From NCBI GenBank assembly GCA_031278595.1, contig JAITKE010000020.1, positions 1 through 5,732 of the forward strand: DNA of 5,732 nt. Reading direction: 5' to 3'. Positions 1-5,630 of the stretch are shown here, in pieces (positions within the stretch are counted from its first letter, which is position 1; each line of letters begins with the position of its first letter). This DNA comes from Puniceicoccales bacterium. GTDB lineage: Bacteria; Verrucomicrobiota; Verrucomicrobiia; Opitutales; JAIRLG01. The notes under the pieces are model-generated. The model had not been told where the DNA came from, made no database searches, and saw only the letters and a list, made by a program, of their open reading frames with translations. Made by a program: the position numbers and the translations under genes.

Positions 1-1
1 C

Positions 2-82
2 TCTCTGGCTCCCTACAATCACCCGGACGAGTTGGAGGTGCTGGAAGAAAGCCTTCGCCGGCTGCGAAAAGTCTTTCGCTGA
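2..82 (+). CDS. C-terminal end of a class-V aminotransferase / cysteine desulfurase-like protein (partial)
   Basis: An open frame enters from the left edge and ends at TGA 80-82, giving 26 residues: SLAPYNHPDELEVLEESL followed by RRLRKVFR. The pattern 'R/S-S-L-x-x-Y-N-x-x-x-E-(V/L)-x-x-L-x-E-(A/S)-L' is typical of the last beta-strand and helix of PLP-dependent class-V aminotransferases of the SufS/NifS/Csd type, which remove sulfur from cysteine for Fe-S cluster and thiocofactor synthesis. The catalytic lysine and cysteine lie outside the window, so the exact subfamily cannot be judged. It reads toward mraZ, with 204 bp between them, so it is probably a separate upstream gene. The family call rests on a short tail. 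Confidence 0.5.
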   Translation, partial: SLAPYNHPDELEVLEESLRRLRKVFR

Positions 83-236
83 GGCCGAAATTTTCCCTCC
101 CGAAGCCGAGAATTCCCCCTTTTTCTCCCGGAGCACAGGGATGTGAGGAAAAAGTTATAGTCTCCATTAGGAAATACTAATAGGAGCCTAAAAGCTTTCG
201 TTCTATCTTCCTCTTTTTTCATAAAAAAATTGACTG

Positions 237-271
237 TGGGAAGTTTTGGGAAATTTTGTTCCGCTGTGGGA
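237..271 (+). promoter_or_regulatory. MraZ operator: direct TGGGA repeats with 10-bp period upstream of mraZ
   Basis: TGGGA occurs at 237-241, 247-251 and 267-271. The intervening slot at 257-261 is TGTTC, so this is a four-slot array in strict 10-bp register with one degenerate slot. MraZ is known to repress its own operon by binding TGGG(A) direct repeats separated by about 5 nt, and this array ends 15 bp before the mraZ ATG. A TTGACT at 230-235 directly abutting the array could be a -35 element, but no convincing -10 lies at 16-18 bp, so the promoter itself is uncertain. The expected effect is negative autoregulation of mraZ-rsmH-ftsL. Confidence 0.8.
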
Positions 272-286
272 TAAAATTTCGCAGCG

Positions 287-748
287 ATGTTTCTCTTGGC
301 CAAGAGCTTTTATGTCGGTGAATTCGAGCGTTCTCTGGACGACAAGTGCCGCCTGAGCCTGCCCCTGAAGTGGCGTCCGACGGATGAAGGGGAAGCGCCC
401 TCTTTTCTGGCCCTGCCGAATCCCGTCGGTTGCATCACGGTCTACCCGCCCAAAATGATCGTCCGGCTGGAGGAAAAGGTCTCCAATGTGAGCCTGGGGG
501 ATCAGGTGGGACAGCAGGCCCTGGCCAGGCTGTTCTCCCAGGCCGACACCTTCGACTGCGATGCCAAGGGGCGGATGAAGCTGGAGGAACGACTGGTACG
601 CCACGCCGAGATCCGCAGCGACGTGCTCATGGTGGGAAGTTACACGACCTTCCACATTTGGAATCCCGAGAAATTTAGGGCCTATCTGCAGCGGCCGATC
701 CCCCAGGAGGACGAGATGAGCCTCATTTTGAAATCCATAGGGCTATGA
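287..748 (+). CDS. mraZ: MraZ, transcriptional regulator of the division/cell wall cluster
   Basis: The 153-aa product has normal length for MraZ and contains its two SpoVT/AbrB-like half-domains, each with the DxxxR signature: D18-D-K-C-R22 followed by LSLPLKWR, and D92-A-K-G-R96 followed by MKLEERL. MraZ forms ring oligomers that bind TGGG(A) repeats and control the dcw operon; such an array lies just upstream at 237-271. The start at ATG 287 has no recognisable Shine-Dalgarno sequence. Family members usually begin nearer the FYxGxFExSLDDK segment, so a start a few codons later (TTG 296) cannot be excluded. The end overlaps the rsmH ATG as ATGA (745-748), indicating translational coupling. 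The identification is firm; only the exact start is open. Confidence 0.95.
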   Translation: MFLLAKSFYVGEFERSLDDKCRLSLPLKWRPTDEGEAPSFLALPNPVGCITVYPPKMIVRLEEKVSNVSLGDQVGQQALARLFSQADTFDCDAKGRMKLEERLVRHAEIRSDVLMVGSYTTFHIWNPEKFRAYLQRPIPQEDEMSLILKSIGL

Positions 749-828
749 GTACGGCAAGTCCAGTGGGAATAAGCGTGGCAGATGGAATGAACGTAATAAG
801 TCCAGTTGGAATGGCGCTGGAGCACGTT
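745..828 (+). repeat. Tandem duplication of the rsmH start region, 2 x 42 bp, in frame
   Basis: Codons 1-14 (745-786, MSTASPVGISVADG) and 15-28 (787-828, MNVISPVGMALEHV) align without gaps, sharing M and SPVG. At nucleotide level a core of AAGTCCAGT plus GGAAT is identical. Over the first 28 positions I count 18 identities, 9 transitions and a single transversion, the pattern expected of an old duplication. The second copy leads directly into the conserved HVPVM motif. Each copy begins with ATG, and a further ATG lies at 811. Confidence 0.65.
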
Positions 829-1722
829 CCGGTGATGCGGTCGGAGGTCTGTGAATTCCTGTGCGCCGAGAGGGTTGGTGTGTTTTTGGACATGACCTTC
901 GGGGGCGGCGGCCATGCGAGGACCATCCTGGAGGCCAACGCGGCCAATGAGCTCTGGGCGATGGATCGGGACCCCGGGGCCGAGGCAAGGGCCTTGTTGT
1001 TGGAAAAAGCCTATCCGGGTCGCCTCCAATTCCAGCGCCGGAACTTCTCGACGGTCGATGCGCTGCCGCCGATGACTTACGACGGGGTGCTGATGGATCT
1101 CGGCCTCTCGTCGCTGCAGCTCGACGATCCCCGACGCGGGTTTTCCTTCCGCCATTCGACCCGTCTGGACATGCGGATGGATCCGAACACGGAGCCATCG
1201 GCCGCCGATTTTCTCGCCACCGCTTCCCGGGAACAGCTCGTCGAGGCCATTCGCGATTTCGGCGAAGAGCGGCACTGGAAGTCCATCGTGAACAAAATTC
1301 TCTCCCATCGGGGAAAGCCGGCGGCGGAGAGGGCGGATCTTTTGGCCGAGTTGGTGATCTCCTGTTACCCCCTTCGGGAGCGTTTTGGAAGAATCCATCC
1401 GGCGACCAAGACTTTTCAGGGCATTCGCATCGCGGTGAATCGGGAGTTGTCGGAGCTGTCGGAGGCCCTTCCGAAGGTTTTTCCAAGGCTCAGGTCCGGC
1501 GGACGCCTGGTGGTCCTCAGCTTCCATTCCCTGGAGGACCGCATCGTCAAAAACTTTTTTCGGGAAAAGGCCACCGAATCGCGCTCCGAGAGTCCTGCGG
1601 AAGCACCTCTAAAAGCGGAAGCCCTTCTGCTGACGAAAAAATCCCTTCGCCCTTCGGGGGGAGAGCTGGCGAAAAACCCGCGCTCGCGCTCGGCCAAGCT
1701 GAGGGCATTGGAAAAAATTTAG
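745..1722 (+). CDS. rsmH: RsmH (MraW), 16S rRNA (cytosine(1402)-N4)-methyltransferase
   Basis: The 325-aa protein carries the RsmH signature set: HVPVM (27-31), the SAM-binding loop FLDMTFGGGGHA (47-58), MDRDP (73-77), YDGVLMDLGLSS (112-123) with LDDPRRGFSFR following, LDMRMD (141-146), RIHPATKTFQGIRIAVNREL (216-235) and LVVLSFHSLEDRIVKNFFR near 255-273. It N4-methylates C1402 of 16S rRNA in the decoding centre and sits after mraZ in most dcw clusters. ATG 745 overlaps the mraZ stop by ATGA, but residues 1-22 precede the usual family start; by homology ATG 811 (MALEHVPVM) is the conserved one. The extra leader is a diverged tandem copy of the start region (see 745-828). Residues 274-300 form a low-conservation insert before the C-terminal NPRSRSAKLRALEK motif, which is typical of the family. 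Confidence 0.95.
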   Translation: MSTASPVGISVADGMNVISPVGMALEHVPVMRSEVCEFLCAERVGVFLDMTFGGGGHARTILEANAANELWAMDRDPGAEARALLLEKAYPGRLQFQRRNFSTVDALPPMTYDGVLMDLGLSSLQLDDPRRGFSFRHSTRLDMRMDPNTEPSAADFLATASREQLVEAIRDFGEERHWKSIVNKILSHRGKPAAERADLLAELVISCYPLRERFGRIHPATKTFQGIRIAVNRELSELSEALPKVFPRLRSGGRLVVLSFHSLEDRIVKNFFREKATESRSESPAEAPLKAEALLLTKKSLRPSGGELAKNPRSRSAKLRALEKI

Positions 1723-1902
1723 AACCGAAGCTGCAAACCAAGTATGAAAATAAACTAAGGGCGGGAAAATTTAGCACCAGAGCCGCAAACCAAGGATGAA
1801 AGATAAACCGAAAAATTTAACACTGAAACTGCAGACCAGGTATGGAAATAAACCAAGGGCGGAGAAAATTTAACATCAAAACTTATAAACCATTATGAAA
1901 AT
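1711..1902 (+). repeat. Four degenerate tandem copies of the rsmH-end / ftsL-start junction
   Basis: The motif 'A4-6 TTTA - about 20 nt with GCAAACCA - ATGAAAATAAA' recurs four times. The AAATTT tracts end at 1720, 1772, 1818 and 1871 and the ATGs are at 1744, 1796, 1842 and 1895, so both landmarks step by 52, 46 and 53 bp. Copy 1 begins with the real rsmH stop (TAG 1720-1722) and copy 4 ends with the real ftsL start. The non-terminal ATGs open short frames: MKIN-stop (1744-1758), a 25-codon frame (1796-1873) whose end resembles the rsmH tail (EKI-stop), and an 18-codon frame (1842-1898) whose TGA overlaps the ftsL ATG. No strong Shine-Dalgarno precedes any of them. Confidence 0.8.
1842..1898 (+). 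CDS. Possible 18-aa leader ORF coupled to ftsL
   Basis: ATG 1842 opens MEINQGRRKFNIKTYKPL and stops at TGA 1896-1898, sharing ATGA with the ftsL ATG at 1895. This is the same overlap geometry as mraZ/rsmH. It arises from the third copy of the junction repeat. Whether it is translated is unknown: upstream is CAGACCAGGT, only a weak ribosome site. It could be a by-product of the repeat, or a leader whose translation delivers ribosomes to ftsL, which also lacks a good Shine-Dalgarno. Confidence 0.25.
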   Translation: MEINQGRRKFNIKTYKPL

Positions 1903-2278
1903 GAAAACCTATCGTCAGGATTTTTTCAAATCCCTGTTCTCCGTAATCCTATTGGGAGCGATGCTGTTCGCCTGCCTCGGCCTATCGATGGTCTTTCTCC
2001 GGCAGAAGATCGCGGCCCACGCGCTTCATATCCGTTCCCTGGAGCGGGACTTGCAGGAGGTAGAGCTTAGGGCCCTTTCACTGACCAATCACATCGCCCA
2101 GCTGGAGGCCCCGCTGCACCTCCAATTCCAGAGCCGGAGGAATTTCAAATTCCCCGCCAGCGATCAGGTGATCCGCGTGCGCAACTGGCCCTACCCCTCC
2201 CGCATGACCCTGCCGGAAGGGGACTACAACCGCAGCCTTGCCATGGCCCTTCCCTCCTCTCGACCCAAGGCCCTCTAG
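1895..2278 (+). CDS. ftsL: FtsL-like small bitopic division protein
   Basis: The 127-aa protein has FtsL topology and position: a short basic cytoplasmic tail (residues 1-12), one transmembrane segment (about 13-35, SLFSVILLGAMLFACLGLSM then VFL) and a leucine/heptad-rich periplasmic coiled coil (about 37-72, with LERDLQEVELRALSLTNHIAQLE). A charged tail rich in Arg and Pro follows. FtsL acts with FtsB and FtsQ at the septum to activate FtsW/FtsI. FtsL sequences are poorly conserved, so the call rests on architecture and on location directly after rsmH. ATG 1895 and ATG 1901 are both possible; 1895 is favoured by the repeat alignment. A gene-free repeat region and convergent genes follow instead of ftsI. 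Confidence 0.7.
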   Translation: MKMKTYRQDFFKSLFSVILLGAMLFACLGLSMVFLRQKIAAHALHIRSLERDLQEVELRALSLTNHIAQLEAPLHLQFQSRRNFKFPASDQVIRVRNWPYPSRMTLPEGDYNRSLAMALPSSRPKAL

Positions 2279-2280
2279 GC

Positions 2281-2378
2281 TTCTGTCGATCGTGGGAGCC
2301 GGGCTTTCATCAATTGTGGAAACCGGTGGGTTTATCGATTGCGGGCGCCGGGGGTTCTGTCGAGCGTTTCGGCGGGGG
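2281..2378 (+). repeat. Four imperfect tandem repeats of 24-26 bp after ftsL
   Basis: Units start at 2281 (TTCTGTCGATCGTGGGAGCC), 2305 (TTTCATCAATTGTGGAAACC), 2331 (TTTATCGATTGCGGGCGCC) and 2355 (TTCTGTCGAGCGTTTCGGCG). Each runs T-rich, then TCGAT/TCAAT, then a G-rich block ending in CCGGG/GGGGG. The last unit runs directly into the left arm of the cloverleaf at 2375. No coding role is visible. Confidence 0.6.
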
Positions 2379-2451
2379 CCCCGGGACGCTCGCTTTGCGA
2401 GCAAGCGGCTTTAGCCGCTTAAGCCCTCTTTGAGGGCTGTCCCGGGGCCCC
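2375..2451. repeat. Cloverleaf inverted-repeat element A (outer stem plus three hairpins)
   Basis: The outer arms GGGGCCCCGGGAC (2375-2387) and GTCCCGGGGCCCC (2439-2451) are a perfect 13-bp inverted repeat. Inside are three hairpins placed end to end: GCTCGC/GCGAGC with loop TTT (2388-2402); AAGCGGC/GCCGCTT around TTTA (2403-2420); AGCCCTC/GAGGGCT with loop TTT (2422-2438). Only one base (2421) lies unpaired between branches, so all 77 nt fold into a compact four-way junction on either strand. A7 follows at 2452-2458. On the minus strand the T7 therefore comes before the stem, which is not intrinsic-terminator order. It lies between convergent ftsL and the OTU gene. Confidence 0.85.
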
Positions 2452-2462
2452 AAAAAAACTAG

Positions 2463-2550
2463 AGACTGTCGTCAAATCAGCCAACAAGCTCTCCGTCTTG
2501 TTTCGCAATTCATCTGATGGGTCATGTCTCCTATGGGTTCTTTTCTCCAT
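2463..2550 (-). pseudogene. N-terminal remnant of an IS5-family transposase
   Basis: On the minus strand ATG 2550-2548 is preceded by AAAGGAAGGAGGA and opens MEKRTHRRHDPSDELRNKTE, then SLLADL, before running into the terminal repeat. The frame continues by chance through the neighbouring cloverleaf to TAA at 2419-2421 (43 codons). The spacing R-R-H/Y-x-x-(S/T)-D-E-x(5)-E-x-L-L matches the conserved beginning of IS5/IS427-type transposases (usual form RRYxLSDEQWExIEPLLP), although the usual QW is replaced by LR. The DDE catalytic domain is absent, so any movement would need a transposase supplied in trans. The match is short. Confidence 0.45.
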
Positions 2551-2601
2551 TCCTCCTTCCTTTCTTTTTTCCTTCGTCCCTCTTTTGTTTGACGACACCC
2601 T
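2463..2601 (-). mobile_element. MITE-like relic of an IS5-type insertion sequence, 139 bp, flanked by CTAG duplications
   Basis: Terminal inverted repeats AGACTGTCGTCAAA (2463-2476) and TTTGACGACACCCT (2588-2601) match at 12 of 14 positions. Both ends are flanked by CTAG (2459-2462 and 2602-2605), consistent with a 4-bp target duplication; IS5-family elements favour CTAR-type targets. The interior is a pyrimidine-rich leader (2541-2590) and a transposase-start fragment on the minus strand, with the rest of an IS missing. CTAG at 2602-2605 contains the stop codon of the OTU gene, so the insertion left that reading frame intact. Confidence 0.6.
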
Positions 2602-3765
2602 CTAGCGGAAGCGGATGATGGCCTGGTAGTGATTGCCACTGTGGAACATCTTTATAAAACCGGGATTCGCTCGAATACATGCCCTGAGGGAGCCGATATC
2701 TCGGATATCCACCCGCCGGCCATCCGCCAGAGATACGTTAAAGGTAACCGAATGACCATCCTCCGTGAAGGCGACGACCAGGACAGGATGGCCCGTCGCC
2801 CTAGCCAGATAGGGGAAATCCTCCTGCCATAGCCAGAATGGGGAGGGTGCTGATACCCCTTGAAAAGAAGCACCTTCCATTACGTGCTGCCGCATCGCTT
2901 TGAGGGAATGTTCGGGTGCCAGACCTTGGAAGAATGTCTGCTGGTCTCCTAAGAAATCCTCCTTCATGGGCTCGTAAATCCCTTCACGCAGTGCCCGTAC
3001 CTGGTCCAGATCATCGGCGAAGTATTCCTCCCCTTCCTGTCTCGCGAAGCGGTGGTCGTCGATGTTGATCATCGAGGTGATGGCGGACCAAAATCCGCAA
3101 TACCCGTCGCCCGGGACGTTTTGGATTCTCCAGTCTGGATTTAGGCGTTCCAGGAAGCAGGTTAAATATTGGGGAGGTGGACAGAGAATGATCTCCGTTT
3201 GGACGAGGATCCAAACATTAACCTCTCCGCCACCATTGCCGATCACCGTGGCGTAAATGGCGGACCAGAAAGATTTTACGTTCCCCCAGTCCGCTCTGAG
3301 CTCGAGCGACCCTGGCCGCTGTTGTGAACCGAAGCGCTTGAGCGCAAATCCTTCCCAATTCCCCTTTCTCTTCAGGGCAGCCAATCGGACTTCCATCTGA
3401 CACAAGGGTGAGTCCTTTGGAACTAATTGGTCATTGCTCGGATCTTGAAACTGGACGTTTTTGCCGAAGATTTTGATCGCCTGAAGGTATTTGGGCTCTG
3501 TGGAAGCGGGCGGGAAGTCGTAGACGATTTTTCTTTCTCTGGGCAAAAGGCAGAGATACTGCTTGAAGAACAAGCGTTTGTCCGGACTTAATCCAGAACC
3601 CAGAATGGTCCCCATTATCTCTCCCGGAAGTCCTTCCGGCATCGCGCATTTTTCGAAAAACGTGAAATAGGCCTGCGCCTTGGCCGGCAACAGAAGCGCC
3701 AGGCACAGACAGCTCTTCCCCAAGGCCGATCCAAAGAAACTACAACTACCTTTACGATTATCCAT
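2602..3765 (-). CDS. Secreted OTU-like cysteine protease (putative deubiquitinase/effector)
   Basis: The 387-aa product has a probable signal peptide: basic start, hydrophobic CLCLALLLPA (20-28 region) and an AQA site at 30-32. The C-terminal half resembles an OTU cysteine protease: PGDGYCGFWSA (218-228) with candidate nucleophile Cys223 in the GDGxC context, and GNHYQAI (377-383) with candidate catalytic His379 near the end. OTU enzymes cleave ubiquitin or similar isopeptide bonds; in bacteria many act inside eukaryotic hosts, but that role is inferred here. The first ~150 residues are not recognised. Residues 154-177 look like a diverged copy of 205-236 lacking the Cys motif. The ATG has a good ribosome site (AGAGG, 5-nt spacing). 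It lies 55 bp after the DJ-1 gene on the same strand, and its stop lies in a transposon target duplication. Confidence 0.7.
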   Translation of the reverse strand: MDNRKGSCSFFGSALGKSCLCLALLLPAKAQAYFTFFEKCAMPEGLPGEIMGTILGSGLSPDKRLFFKQYLCLLPRERKIVYDFPPASTEPKYLQAIKIFGKNVQFQDPSNDQLVPKDSPLCQMEVRLAALKRKGNWEGFALKRFGSQQRPGSLELRADWGNVKSFWSAIYATVIGNGGGEVNVWILVQTEIILCPPPQYLTCFLERLNPDWRIQNVPGDGYCGFWSAITSMINIDDHRFARQEGEEYFADDLDQVRALREGIYEPMKEDFLGDQQTFFQGLAPEHSLKAMRQHVMEGASFQGVSAPSPFWLWQEDFPYLARATGHPVLVVAFTEDGHSVTFNVSLADGRRVDIRDIGSLRACIRANPGFIKMFHSGNHYQAIIRFR

Positions 3766-3820
3766 ATACCCCTCTTCAGCCCTTTTCTAGCGACGGGGAA
3801 AAATAGTCAATACTGAGATC

Positions 3821-4420
3821 TCATATCTCGTTCCCCATCTGGCGCCAAAGTTCTTTTAGGCCCATGCTTCGGACGAGCTCTTTCATGTGGGCCTGAACCT
3901 CATCATCTTCCTGGGAAGCGGCGATGGCTTTCAGCAGCTCCAGGGAAAAGGCAAATACGGCCCCCGGATCTCTTCCGGTCAGGATGCCATCGTCCAAAAC
4001 GACCGGAACCGACTGGTCAGCCAAAGGGAGCTCTCGGCAGGGATAGGCGGTGTGATGACGCCCTTCCAAAAGGCCGCAGTCGAGCAGGAGTAGAGGCGCA
4101 GCACAGATGGCGGCGATGAGTTTTTTCTTTTCGGCATAGGCCCGGATTTTTTCCAGCACCAGGGAATTTTTCCTGAGGGTCTCGTGGCCATCTCCACCCG
4201 GGAGGAAGAGGATGTCGGAACTCACTTCGGCATCCCTCAGGTATTCATCGGCCGAAACCGTGACGCCGTTGACCCCGCGGACGGACAGCGAATCGGTGCA
4301 GGAGGCGATGATCACGGTCTGTCGGGCATAGCGCCAAACGCTGACGGGAATGACCAGTTCGATCTCCTCGAACTTCTCGCCCAGGAGCACCAGTATGCTT
4401 TTCTTGGCCTTGATCAACAT
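3821..4420 (-). CDS. DJ-1/PfpI (ThiJ) family protein, copy A
   Basis: The 199-aa product spans a complete DJ-1/PfpI flavodoxin-like fold. Visible hallmarks are FEEIELVIP (17-25; Glu21 aligns with the nucleophile-supporting Glu18 of DJ-1), LPGG (73-76), the nucleophile elbow LIAAICAAP (101-109) with Cys106, and ILTGRDPGAVFAF (146-158). The usual His after the elbow is replaced by Tyr126, as in many bacterial members. Functions in this family include chaperone-like, glyoxalase and deglycase activities and oxidative-stress sensing; the sequence does not decide among them. ATG 4420 has no clear Shine-Dalgarno. Its upstream bases (GATTGGGTTTGCC) resemble those of copy B (GATGGTTTAGCCT), so the duplication included the leader. 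It probably shares a transcript with the OTU gene. Confidence 0.88.
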   Translation of the reverse strand: MLIKAKKSILVLLGEKFEEIELVIPVSVWRYARQTVIIASCTDSLSVRGVNGVTVSADEYLRDAEVSSDILFLPGGDGHETLRKNSLVLEKIRAYAEKKKLIAAICAAPLLLLDCGLLEGRHHTAYPCRELPLADQSVPVVLDDGILTGRDPGAVFAFSLELLKAIAASQEDDEVQAHMKELVRSMGLKELWRQMGNEI

Positions 4421-4467
4421 GGCAAACCCAATCCCATCTGCTCAGCGGGAAAGCTCACTCTGTCTTA

Positions 4468-5395
<928 letters not shown>

Positions 5396-5510
5396 AGGCT
5401 AAACCATCCATTGTTTTAATGAAAAATGAGAAAGAAATGTGGGGAAATGAGTAATGAAGGGATTCGGGGGAACGTCCGCCGTGGCTGTCTTTGCAACGGG
5501 AAAAATGGGC

Positions 5511-5602
5511 TGGGGCTGCCTTTGCACCGAAGCCCCCTCCGGGGGCTTCGGCGGGGCCCGCCAAAGGCGGGCCGCTTCCTTTGGAAGCCAAAGGCAGCCC
5601 CA
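5511..5602. repeat. Cloverleaf inverted-repeat element C (outer stem plus three hairpins)
   Basis: The outer arms TGGGGCTGCCTTTG (5511-5524) and CAAAGGCAGCCCCA (5589-5602) form a perfect 14-bp inverted repeat. Inside are three hairpins: CCGAAGCCCCC-TCC-GGGGGCTTCGG (5527-5551); GGCCCGCC-AAA-GGCGGGCC (5555-5573); GCTTCC-TTT-GGAAGC (5574-5588). Hairpins 2 and 3 and the right arm are contiguous. The right boundary AGCCCC-A6 (to 5607) mirrors GGCCCC-A7 of element A. The inner end of the arm (GCCTTTG...CAAAGGC) is shared with element B. A partial direct copy of the left arm lies at 5483-5499 (GGCTGTCTTTGCAACGG). On the minus strand a T5 occurs about 6 nt beyond the stem, so weak terminator activity for the glucosaminidase gene is possible. 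Confidence 0.85.
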
Positions 5603-5630
5603 AAAAACACCTCCGCAGTCGACCTGAGCC

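Noticed and set aside
84..126. Possible tandem repeat (GCCGAAATTTTCCC / GCCGAGAATTCCCCC) after the upstream gene
   Set aside because: There are only two short copies of low complexity, which could be chance.
682..1527. A 281-codon open frame on the minus strand opposite rsmH
   Set aside because: rsmH on the plus strand has the full conserved motif set. The antisense frame has no recognisable domain and reflects high GC content.
1711..1902. The four junction repeats as a CRISPR array
   Set aside because: The repeats are degenerate, differ in length, have no unique spacers of constant size and include real gene boundaries.
2375..2451. Element A as an ordinary intrinsic terminator for ftsL or the OTU gene
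   Set aside because: The run following the stem on the plus strand is A7, and on the minus strand the T7 precedes the stem. Three internal hairpins are also not terminator-like.
5511..5602. Element C as a tRNA because of its cloverleaf shape and 92-nt size
   Set aside because: It has no TTCGA/GGTTC T-arm motif, no 7-nt anticodon loop and no CCA-type acceptor context; the loops are 3 nt and the outer stem is 14 bp.
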